NCBI RefSeq assembly: GCF_030053775.1
Contig: NZ_CP125669.1
Coordinates: 1,235,962-1,299,961, forward strand
Direction of reading: 5' to 3'
Origin: Acinetobacter corruptisaponis
GTDB taxonomy: Bacteria > Pseudomonadota > Gammaproteobacteria > Pseudomonadales > Moraxellaceae
DNA: 64,000 nucleotides
The notes under the pieces: generated by a model
Seen by the model: the letters and a program-made list of their open reading frames with translations, nothing else
What the model was told of the DNA's origin: nothing
The model's database searches: none
Translations under genes and position numbers: made by a program
Shown here: positions 8,741-16,845 of the stretch, in pieces
Numbering within the stretch: position 1 is the stretch's first letter
Layout: every line of letters starts with the position of its first letter

Positions 8741-9700
8741 ATGATTAAGCCTGTAAAAACATGGAAGTCTTATTCCGATCAAATACAACTATTGCAACAG
8801 CGTGGTTTAATCATCACCGACCAAGCTAAAGCAATCAATTACCTACAAAGAATAGGCTACTACCGTCTAAGTGGCTATTGGTATCCATTCCGCCAAACCA
8901 ATGCAGTAACACAACAAAAACTGGATACTTTTATTGCAGGTTGCCAATTCGAAGATGCAGTACAACTCTATATCTTTGACAAAAAGCTACGACTTCTCAT
9001 TCTAGATGCGATAGAACGCATTGAAATGGCAGTAAGAGTTGATATTGCTTACTGCTTAGGTAAGCTTAATCCCCTAGCACATCTGAATCCTGTCAGTTTT
9101 CATGGTGGTTTTTCCAAAACGATTCACCGAAATAAGACACAGACAGATTATCAAAGTTGGTTGATTCGTTATCAGGAAACCATACGGCGCAACAGCAAAA
9201 CTGCATTTGTTCAACACTATATTCAAGAATATGGTGGGCAACTCCCTATCTGGGTTGCTATTGAAATATGGGATTTTGGTATGATGTCTACACTCTTCGC
9301 AGGGATGAAAAAGTCCCACCAAGATCAAATTGCTCAAAAGTATGGTGCAGCAGATGGTAAAGAATTTGCCAAATGGCTAAGAAGCTTTAATCATCTTCGT
9401 AATATTGCAGCTCATCATAGCCGCTTATGGAATGCCAATATTGTAGATCGTTCTAATGTCCCTACGACACTTTCAACTTATACCCTAAATAATGCTAAGC
9501 CTTTCTTATATTTATGTTTAATCAAACAAATATTAGATGTAATTTGTCCAAATTCACAATGGGGTGAAAGACTTAAGCAATTGTATTTAGATTTTCCACT
9601 GAAAAATCATGTGGTTGTAGATATAAGAGATACTGGCAGTATTACAGGATGGGAAAATTGGCAACTCTGGAAAAATAAAAGCCAACACGTACATAATTGA
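8741..9700 (+). CDS. Abi family protein (Abi_2/AbiD-AbiF type, HEPN motif)
   Basis: Probable abortive-infection phage-defence protein of 319 residues. The N-terminus has the Abi_2 signature: LLQQRGLIITDQ, then INYLQRIGYYRLSGYWYPFR. Near residues 220-226 the sequence RNIAAHH fits the RX4-6H motif of HEPN ribonucleases, whose Arg and His are catalytic in characterised members. It lies directly behind the integrase in the same orientation, as expected for island cargo. No antitoxin gene is visible next to it, in line with the single-gene Abi_2 systems. Activity and phage specificity cannot be read from sequence. Confidence 0.88.
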   Translation: MIKPVKTWKSYSDQIQLLQQRGLIITDQAKAINYLQRIGYYRLSGYWYPFRQTNAVTQQKLDTFIAGCQFEDAVQLYIFDKKLRLLILDAIERIEMAVRVDIAYCLGKLNPLAHLNPVSFHGGFSKTIHRNKTQTDYQSWLIRYQETIRRNSKTAFVQHYIQEYGGQLPIWVAIEIWDFGMMSTLFAGMKKSHQDQIAQKYGAADGKEFAKWLRSFNHLRNIAAHHSRLWNANIVDRSNVPTTLSTYTLNNAKPFLYLCLIKQILDVICPNSQWGERLKQLYLDFPLKNHVVVDIRDTGSITGWENWQLWKNKSQHVHN

Positions 9701-10247
9701 TCACAACTATGAAGAGGTGTTGGGCGTATTAGGGTTATTATGGAGTAAAGCTAACTTTAGATCAATATCTCTTACCAACTATCTGATTTTTTAGACCATT
9801 ACAGTAGCCAGTTTAAGTTAAAATTTCTAAGAAAGGATTCTTATCTAGAATTGCAGCGTTAGACTTTTTCTTTAAAAAATCTATTAAATTATCTTGACGA
9901 TATAAAAGCATTACAATTTCCTGAAGTGAGCAAAAGAATAATGTTTTATGACTGAGAGCATCTCTACACTGAGATATTACGGACTCCGTATATATAATTA
10001 TAAATATTTAAAAGATTAAGTCAGTATGAATAGCGTCATCTTCGAAAAGCTGTAGAGTACGAATATGTACCTCAGCCTGTCTAGGGTCAGTTTTTCCTAT
10101 ATAAATTGTATTAGTTCAGACTTAATCTGATAGATATGTTAAAAATTTTTTAAAAAGTATAATTGTCATAATACATACATTATTTTGTAACATATTCCCT
10201 CTACATTTAAAAATCACCCTATTTCTTTGATAGGATTATCGCTAAAA
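9701..10247. other. AT-rich intergenic stretch with a possible gene remnant
   Basis: No complete gene is visible. On the minus strand a protein-like open tail of about 36 codons ends at TAA 10008-10010; its last residues read IYIGKTDPRQAEVHIRT and so on, and a stop codon closes it upstream. It looks like the broken end of a gene, but I do not recognise the family. The remainder is low-complexity AT-rich sequence that may hold the promoter for the recombinase cassette. Confidence 0.3.
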
Positions 10248-10282
10248 ATGTCTCTATCAAATCAAAATAATAAAAAATTCAT

Positions 10283-11803
10283 GTGGCCGCATATATGCGA
10301 ATGTCCACTGATGATCAAAAAAATTCTATAGAAAATCAATTATCTTTTATTAAAGGCTATGCTGCCGCTCATAATATGATTATTGTAAAAGAATATAAAG
10401 ATATAGGAATAAGTGGTTTAAAATTTGATAACCGCCCAGCAATACAACAACTTTTATCAGACGTTATCAACCATCAAGCCGATTTTGAAATCGTTTTAGT
10501 TTATGACATGAGCCGATGGTCTCGTTCACAAAATACAAAAGAAAGTCGGTTCAATCTGTATTTATGTGAAAAAAATGGTGTAAGGGTCATTTGCTGTGTA
10601 GGAAATGGGGCTAAATATGATAGTAATCCTGATGAGTTTTCCGCAGAAATAAGGGAACTATTTGATTTACATGACGCAGCTAATTTTAGCAAGAATCTAT
10701 CCTTACGTGTCTTTCGTGGACAATGTCACCTCATCACTTTAGGATTTAGACAAGGTGGTTCTGCTGGTTTCGGTTTTCGTCGAGTACTTTTTGATGGTGC
10801 AGGCAATAGAAAATTTATCTTAAAACGTGGGCAATGGAAAAGTTTACAAACCGATCGGGTAATTTTAGAAAAAGGTCCTCAAGAAGAGGTTGATATCGTC
10901 AATAAAATTTATCAATGGTTTGTATATGATCGAAAAACTGAAAGAGAAATTGCAGATATTTTAAATTCAGAAAGTATAAAAACAGATCTGGATAGGCCTT
11001 GGACTAGAGGTGTCGTACATCAGATCTTAACCAATGAAAAATATATTGGTCATAATGTATATAATCGTAAATCCTTTAAACTTAAAGCTAAACGAGTATC
11101 TAACCCTCCAGAGGAATGGGTGCGTAAAAATCATGCTTTTCCAGCAATTGTACCATTTGATTTATTTGAGCAGACTCAAGACATCATTTATAAACGTTCT
11201 AAAAAAATCACAAAAAAACAGATGATAGAATTATTAAGAAAATTACTAGAAACTAAAGGTAAATTATCAGGTCTGTTGATTGATGAACAAGAGAATATGC
11301 CATCCTCATCTATTTATCGTGCTAAATTTGGTGGACTATTAAAGGCTTATATCTTGGTGGGATTTAAACCTGAAAGGGACTATTCATATATTGAAACAAA
11401 CAAAAACCTAAGAGATATGTATCCGCAGATCTTAGAACAGGTAAATAAAGTTTTCAAAGAATATGGTTCAGAGATAAAACAACTAAGTAATGGTCTGATC
11501 TGTGTTAATAATGGGCTAAATATATCTATTATCTTATCCAGATGTATTACCAAGTCTCCATCAAATCACCAATGGTTATTACGTTTTGACAGTGGACTAA
11601 AACCAGATATTACAGTTGCAGTACGAATGAAACCTGATAATCTCAACATTTTAGACTATTACATCATTCCTCATCTGGCAATTCAAGATGACATATTAAA
11701 AATTAACTCACTCGATCAATTTACTCTAGATGTATATAGATTTGACTCACTTGATTTTTTGTATAAATCAACCACTCTTATTCCCCTTTTTAAGGTAAGC
11801 TAG
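10283..11803 (+). CDS. Serine recombinase with large C-terminal extension
   Basis: Site-specific serine recombinase of about 506 residues. The resolvase/invertase catalytic domain (about 1-150) has the nucleophile serine in YMRMSTDDQ (Ser8 from GTG 10283) and the VYDMSRWSRS segment. A recombinase domain follows (about 200-290, EREIADILN, TRGVVHQILTNEKYIG). The C-terminal 200 residues are specific to recombinases that travel with ParB-like genes. The start is uncertain: GTG 10283 has no good ribosome site, and a better ATG at 10248 lies in another frame (see findings). It is followed by two ParB-like genes at 2 bases and by overlap, forming one transcription unit. Confidence 0.85.
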   Translation: MAAYMRMSTDDQKNSIENQLSFIKGYAAAHNMIIVKEYKDIGISGLKFDNRPAIQQLLSDVINHQADFEIVLVYDMSRWSRSQNTKESRFNLYLCEKNGVRVICCVGNGAKYDSNPDEFSAEIRELFDLHDAANFSKNLSLRVFRGQCHLITLGFRQGGSAGFGFRRVLFDGAGNRKFILKRGQWKSLQTDRVILEKGPQEEVDIVNKIYQWFVYDRKTEREIADILNSESIKTDLDRPWTRGVVHQILTNEKYIGHNVYNRKSFKLKAKRVSNPPEEWVRKNHAFPAIVPFDLFEQTQDIIYKRSKKITKKQMIELLRKLLETKGKLSGLLIDEQENMPSSSIYRAKFGGLLKAYILVGFKPERDYSYIETNKNLRDMYPQILEQVNKVFKEYGSEIKQLSNGLICVNNGLNISIILSRCITKSPSNHQWLLRFDSGLKPDITVAVRMKPDNLNILDYYIIPHLAIQDDILKINSLDQFTLDVYRFDSLDFLYKSTTLIPLFKVS

Positions 11804-11805
11804 TT

Positions 11806-12714
11806 ATGCAAGAAATTGGCAACATAAAATTAATCCCCATTAACAAAATCAATATTGCAAATCCAAGAGCGCGTGGACGAAAACAACATAATGAAATTGT
11901 TGAAAGTATAAAAAATTCTGGATTAAAGAAACCGATTACTGTTAGAGTTCGCACCGACCAATCCAATGACCTTGAATATGATCTAGTCTGTGGTCAAGGG
12001 CGTATAGAAGCATTTAAAATACTTAAACAAGAATATATTTGGGCTTGTATCCTAGAGGTTTCTGAAGATCAAGGTATGGTCATGAGTCTTGTTGAAAATA
12101 TTGCAAGGCATAATCGCTCATCTATTGAACAGTTACATGAAATTAAAGCACTAAAAGAAAGAGGTTATTCTAACAAGCAAATTGCTGAACGTATTGCGAC
12201 AACAGAAAACTGGGTGAATATCGTCCTCGCTCTACTTGAACGAGACGAAAGCCGTCTTTTGACTGCGGTTGATAGCGGAGTAATACCTATTGATCTTGCT
12301 GTTTCAATCTCCAGAAGTAGTACCGTAGAAATTCAAAATTTACTCACTGAAGCTTTGGAAAAGAAAGAAATTAAAGGAAGTCAAATTTCAACTATACGCA
12401 ATATTTTGGATAAAAGAGAAAGAGGTTTCAAGAACCAACCTAGTAATAATGTTTTTGGTCGTAACCCTATAAGACCAAATAAAATAAGTTTAGAGGATCT
12501 TAAAAAAATCTGCGATGAAGATATGATTGAATTTGAGCTCATATCAAAAAAATCTCAACTCGTGCAGGACAATATTATTTTTATACAAGAAGCCTTTAAA
12601 AAACTAATCGCTATTCCTGCATTTCGGGATTTATTAATTCAACAGGGAATTAAGAAGTTTCCTGAAACCTTACAGCATCTCATTGACTTTGGCCTGACTT
12701 ATGAAGACAAATAA
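11806..12714 (+). CDS. ParB/RepB-like protein (first of pair)
   Basis: DNA-binding protein of 302 residues related to plasmid partition proteins ParB/RepB. The N-terminal ParB nuclease-like fold contains VCGQGRIEAFKIL, in the position of the GxxR box, followed by MSLVENIARHNRSSIEQ. A helix-turn-helix follows (about 115-150, NKQIAERIATTENWVNIVLALLE), then a RepB-type C-terminal region. It starts 2 bases after the recombinase stop. A ParA ATPase is absent, so a classic partition role is unlikely; association with the recombinase suggests a helper role in recombination or maintenance of the element, which is inference. Confidence 0.85.
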   Translation: MQEIGNIKLIPINKINIANPRARGRKQHNEIVESIKNSGLKKPITVRVRTDQSNDLEYDLVCGQGRIEAFKILKQEYIWACILEVSEDQGMVMSLVENIARHNRSSIEQLHEIKALKERGYSNKQIAERIATTENWVNIVLALLERDESRLLTAVDSGVIPIDLAVSISRSSTVEIQNLLTEALEKKEIKGSQISTIRNILDKRERGFKNQPSNNVFGRNPIRPNKISLEDLKKICDEDMIEFELISKKSQLVQDNIIFIQEAFKKLIAIPAFRDLLIQQGIKKFPETLQHLIDFGLTYEDK

Positions 12715-13573
12715 AGAACTAACGATTAAAGCATCATTTATTCCCAGTATTTATTTAATAGATATAGATAGAATCGTTCCATTAAAAAAATTTCCAAAAG
12801 AGTATAAATTAAGCAAAAAGTATCATCAAATTTTACAATCTGTAAAAAATATTGGTTTAGTTGAACCCTTAATTGTTTATCCCTCTCCTCAAAAACCAGA
12901 TAGTTACCTACTAATGGATGGACATTCAAGGTTACTTGCATTACAGGCCTGTGAGCAAATTCAAGCTAAATGTATCATTAGCACTGAAGATGATACTTTT
13001 ACCTATAATAATAAGGTAAATCGACTTGCATCAATTCAAAGTGTAAATATGATTATTAATGCTGTAAATATTGGTGTTCCTATATCAATAATTTCACAAA
13101 CACTTAATATTTCAGAAAAAACTATAAGAGGAAAATTTAACTTATTAGTCGGGATTTGTGAAGAAGTCATTAAAATTTTATCCGATCAGCATGTATCTAT
13201 GGGGGTTTTTCCGATATTAAGGAAAATGAAAAAGTTACGTCAGATTGATGCAGCAACAGGTATGAAAACTAAACAAGACTTTTCTGTTAAATATGCTCGT
13301 TTCCTTTTAGATAGCAGTGCAGAACATCAAATATACCCTTTAGAAAAAAAGAAAAGTATGGTCGCTGATAGAGAAAGCAATGCCCAACTACAAAGAGAGA
13401 TTTCAAATCTTCGAGTAAAACAAAAAAATAAGTATGATACCTTTGCAACAGATAGCTTTAAACTTACCATTATAAGACCATTTATCAAAGAGTTACTTAA
13501 TAATGTAGAAATTGTTAAATGGTTGGCTAAACATAAAAATGAATATCTCCTTAAATTTAATGAGATTATATAA
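12701..13573 (+). CDS. ParB/RepB-like protein (second of pair)
   Basis: A 290-residue relative of the preceding gene. The ParB-like N-terminal domain has the box LMDGHSRLLALQ (about 72-83), and a helix-turn-helix follows near 125-145 (SIISQTLNISEKTIRGKFN). The C-terminus (about 225-290) is lysine-rich and helical. Its ATG overlaps the end of the upstream gene by 14 bases, indicating coupled translation. It differs enough from its neighbour that the two may act as a heteromeric pair. Both belong to the recombinase cassette. Confidence 0.82.
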   Translation: MKTNKELTIKASFIPSIYLIDIDRIVPLKKFPKEYKLSKKYHQILQSVKNIGLVEPLIVYPSPQKPDSYLLMDGHSRLLALQACEQIQAKCIISTEDDTFTYNNKVNRLASIQSVNMIINAVNIGVPISIISQTLNISEKTIRGKFNLLVGICEEVIKILSDQHVSMGVFPILRKMKKLRQIDAATGMKTKQDFSVKYARFLLDSSAEHQIYPLEKKKSMVADRESNAQLQREISNLRVKQKNKYDTFATDSFKLTIIRPFIKELLNNVEIVKWLAKHKNEYLLKFNEII

Positions 13574-13789
13574 AACAGAAATGATAAATTCTTGTGGGCA
13601 TAGCTTTGATTTAATTTCTTGGTCGAAACAAAAATTCGATTATGTCCTTTATTTTTCAATGACTTAAAAAATTGAGGTTGGCGTAAAATGGTAGTGTAAT
13701 ACACAATAAACCCTCCTATTTATCTTTCACCCTCTACCAACTTTCTATTTTTTATGTAAAAATTACAAAAACATACAATTCATTACATC
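13574..13789. other. Intergenic gap between the ParB cassette and the secretion operon
   Basis: This 216-base AT-rich gap must contain the promoter of the five-gene operon. The opposite-strand reading frame here mostly covers the end of the second ParB gene and is not convincing. I see no clear terminator hairpin and no recognisable attachment site. Confidence 0.4.
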
Positions 13790-15157
13790 ATGAATAACAA
13801 TCGCTTTCTTTCTACACACAAGATTATCTGTGCTGTGGTAACAACTTTGCTTACACAACCAGTGATCGCAGATGATTTATTTACACTTTTTTATAAGGCA
13901 AAACTTCACTCCCCTCATTTACCTTTGGCTGATGCTCAAAAAGAGATTGCCAAACAAAAATTAAATCAGGCTCTGGCAAGTAAGGATGCCAAGATTAATT
14001 TCACAGCCCAAGAGAAAATGGGACAAAATAAACGTCCTGGTCAACCTGAAACAGACTATCGTGTGCGCAATTATGCTCTACAGTTTTCTGTCCCGATCTA
14101 CAACAGAATACAGGATGAGACCATTTCAACAGCCCATCTTGGAGAGGCAATTGCTTTGGAGCAATTTCAGGTCAGTTATAATGAACTGTTGCAGAATGTT
14201 GTAGAGCAATACTTTAAGATACTGAGTTTAAAATCCAGACTTGAACTTATACAGCAGCAAAAAGTACTTGTTTTAGAACAGAAGAGAATGGCAAATGCAA
14301 ACTTCGCTCAAGGCATGGTTTCGATTACTGATCTAAAAGAAGCTGAAGCCAAGTTTTCAACACTACAAAGTCAAGAGAACAGCATCAATTTTGAGATCAG
14401 CAAGGAACAAAGTATTTTAGCTGAACTCATTGGTACAGATGAATTTGCTTTTGCCAAAAATAGTATTCCGTTAGAGAAGTTACCTCAACTGTCTTATTCA
14501 GATCAGTCACTATATAATCAGTTACTCTTGACGAAAAACCATCAAATTAGAATTTCGGAACTGAATTTAAAAGTATCCCAAAACGAAATAAAACAATCCC
14601 AGGCAGAAAAATATCCTGTACTCAATTTTTCTGCAAAATTAAGTCGTAATTTTGATTCTCAAGATTCTGCATTTACCAGTAAGCAAGATGGTCTGGATTA
14701 TCTATATGGTTTTGAGTTAAATATTCCAATGTATAACTCTGAAAACTATTACAAAATTAAAGAGCAAAAAGCGACTTTAGAGAAAAATAAGAATGAGCTT
14801 TTGCTTACAACACAAAAGCAAAAGGCTCAAATGCTGGATAATTTTTATAGCACGCTTTCTTCTATCTCAAAAGCAAATGGAATGCAGGACGCCGAATACT
14901 CTTCTCAAAAAGCTTGGCTGGCGAATAAAAGGGCTTATGAAGTTGGAATGCGTGTCAATGCCGAAGTGCTAGAAGCCCAGACCAAATATTTCGAGGCAAG
15001 GCAAGAACGTCTTTCTGCATGGTATGAGGCATGGCAAAACTATATCAAATTAAAAATAACGACGGGCACATTAATTGAGCAAGAAATTATAGATATTGAT
15101 CGAATTTTTTATGCAACCACATCTTCTCAAGAATTAAGTTATAACCATGTTAAATAA
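13790..15157 (+). CDS. TolC-family outer-membrane channel protein
   Basis: Outer-membrane efflux/secretion duct of 455 residues, first gene of the operon. A signal peptide is visible with likely cleavage after VIA (residue 27). The body shows the two-fold repeated outer-membrane factor pattern: paired long coiled helices rich in Gln, Glu, Ala and Lys (about 90-200 and 300-420), each interrupted by short beta segments (VRNYALQFSVPIYNR and YLYGFELNIPMYNS). The length is typical for the family. In known systems this protein forms a trimer docking to periplasmic adaptors. The start has no strong Shine-Dalgarno but gives a complete signal peptide. It overlaps the next gene by 11 bases. Confidence 0.9.
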   Translation: MNNNRFLSTHKIICAVVTTLLTQPVIADDLFTLFYKAKLHSPHLPLADAQKEIAKQKLNQALASKDAKINFTAQEKMGQNKRPGQPETDYRVRNYALQFSVPIYNRIQDETISTAHLGEAIALEQFQVSYNELLQNVVEQYFKILSLKSRLELIQQQKVLVLEQKRMANANFAQGMVSITDLKEAEAKFSTLQSQENSINFEISKEQSILAELIGTDEFAFAKNSIPLEKLPQLSYSDQSLYNQLLLTKNHQIRISELNLKVSQNEIKQSQAEKYPVLNFSAKLSRNFDSQDSAFTSKQDGLDYLYGFELNIPMYNSENYYKIKEQKATLEKNKNELLLTTQKQKAQMLDNFYSTLSSISKANGMQDAEYSSQKAWLANKRAYEVGMRVNAEVLEAQTKYFEARQERLSAWYEAWQNYIKLKITTGTLIEQEIIDIDRIFYATTSSQELSYNHVK

Positions 15158-16841
15158 TAATATTCATCATTTTCCAAATGCAATTCAAGTCTGGCTCATC
15201 AATTTAAAACGTTTAAATGTCAATGTCTTGGATATTTGTTTTGAGAATTTAATCGATCTTGGCAGCCATGTTTTTCAAGATAATGATTTAAATGAATTAT
15301 GGAATTCAATAAAAGCACAATTATCTACAGAGAAACCTGTCGTTATCCAGAAAAGTGAGCAAGGCTATTTAATCGGGTATTTATTAACAAACTCAAGTTC
15401 CTCATCATTAATTGGTTTATCCATAGCGCCTCCGATCAGTGAAATTACCCTTGAACTGGTACGAACCAGCATGGGATGGCTTTTTTATGAACAGCAAAGT
15501 CAAAAACTGCAACATGCCTTTCAAGCAGAACAACTTCTAGAAATTTTTGCTCATGTGATTAATCAAACTCAGTTTAGAATCGCTGCTCAGGAATGGATTA
15601 ACCAAACAACAACTTATATCCGAAATCAATTTCCACATTATCCCAATATCCAGTTAAATTATTTGCTGATTAAAGATAAGCAAAAAGTTCAATGGATTGT
15701 GTCTTCCGAGCTGTCATGGACAGAAAAAGGCGCAGCAGATATGCAAAAGTTGAATGAAATTGCATTGCAAACCCTATTTTTACAACATGAGTTACATGAA
15801 GAGCATTGGTTTGGCTATCCAGTGTTTAATCAGGGGAAAATTCAAGCCATTGTTGTGGCTAAAGATCGTTATTTTGAACAACACGATTCCCATACGGCAC
15901 TCAGTCTATATTTAAAAAGCAATATTGATCTTATCCATCCCCTGCTCAAGCATTGGCATCAGTCAGAACAAGGACTAATCGAACATAGTTTAAAATCAGG
16001 ACAAAACCTGTTCAAAAAATATAGTTCAGATGGACACTATACATGGAAGATTATTACAGGACTTCTGGTTATATTCTTGTTGTGTATTACCCTAGTTCCT
16101 GTAGATAAACTCGTCACTGCCAATTTAAATGTTGAGGGTAAAACCCGCTGGATTATTTCTGCCCCTACACAGGGTTTTATACAGCAAGTATTGGTTCGCC
16201 CAGGTGATAAAGTCAAAAAATCACAACCGTTAATTCAACTTGATGATACAGATTTAAAAATTCAAATTGCAGAACAACATAGTTTGCTTGATCAGGCCCA
16301 GCATCAGTTTCGCGTTGCCATGGCTGAACAGAACTTAACGGATAGTGGTTTGGCAGCCAATCAGATTAAACAGCAAGAAGCAAAAATTCAGACCTTACAA
16401 AGAAAAATTAATCAAACAACAGTCACTGCCCCAATTACTGGAACAATTATTGATGGCGACTGGATTCAGCAAATTGGAACACCTGTTGAGGATGGCAAGG
16501 AATTATTCCAGATTGCATCACAAGATGCCTATAAGGTGATTTTACACGTTGCCGATAAAGATATTCATTTTATACAGAAAGATCAAAATGGGGTTTTAAA
16601 GTTAACTGGTTTACCTGATCAAACCTTTCCGATTCGTATCACCCGTATTACGCCTGTTGCTTCAGTACAAAACAATGTCAATGGATTCAAAGTTGAAGCG
16701 GCATGGCTGGATTCACCTCCAGCCCTCACGCCTGGAATGCAGGGTGTTGGGAAAATAACGGTGGGTAAAACCAATCTGCTGTTCCGTTGGTCAAGAGATT
16801 TCATCAATTGGATGAAACTAAAAATCTGGTCAAACTGGTAA
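15147..16841 (+). CDS. Membrane-anchored HlyD-type adaptor with large cytoplasmic N-terminal domain
   Basis: A 564-residue protein in two halves. Residues 1 to about 290 are soluble, begin without a signal peptide and look like a sensory or docking domain, possibly GAF-like (about 130-290). One transmembrane helix follows (about 298-317, IITGLLVIFLLCITLVPV). The periplasmic half is a HlyD/membrane-fusion-protein adaptor: a split lipoyl-like domain (FIQQVLVRPGDKVKKSQPLIQLDD, later TVTAPITGTIIDGDW), a short helical hairpin (about 370-430), and a beta-barrel region (about 460-545). The coiled hairpin is much shorter than in HlyD. The N-terminal domain would face the cytoplasm, where it could bind the SecA-like motor or the substrate; that is inference. 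Confidence 0.85.
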   Translation: MLNNNIHHFPNAIQVWLINLKRLNVNVLDICFENLIDLGSHVFQDNDLNELWNSIKAQLSTEKPVVIQKSEQGYLIGYLLTNSSSSSLIGLSIAPPISEITLELVRTSMGWLFYEQQSQKLQHAFQAEQLLEIFAHVINQTQFRIAAQEWINQTTTYIRNQFPHYPNIQLNYLLIKDKQKVQWIVSSELSWTEKGAADMQKLNEIALQTLFLQHELHEEHWFGYPVFNQGKIQAIVVAKDRYFEQHDSHTALSLYLKSNIDLIHPLLKHWHQSEQGLIEHSLKSGQNLFKKYSSDGHYTWKIITGLLVIFLLCITLVPVDKLVTANLNVEGKTRWIISAPTQGFIQQVLVRPGDKVKKSQPLIQLDDTDLKIQIAEQHSLLDQAQHQFRVAMAEQNLTDSGLAANQIKQQEAKIQTLQRKINQTTVTAPITGTIIDGDWIQQIGTPVEDGKELFQIASQDAYKVILHVADKDIHFIQKDQNGVLKLTGLPDQTFPIRITRITPVASVQNNVNGFKVEAAWLDSPPALTPGMQGVGKITVGKTNLLFRWSRDFINWMKLKIWSNW

Positions 16842-16845
16842 CACA

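Noticed and set aside
13327..13704. A 125-codon frame on the minus strand
   Set aside because: It lies mostly opposite the second ParB gene, lacks a ribosome site, and its composition mirrors the coding strand.
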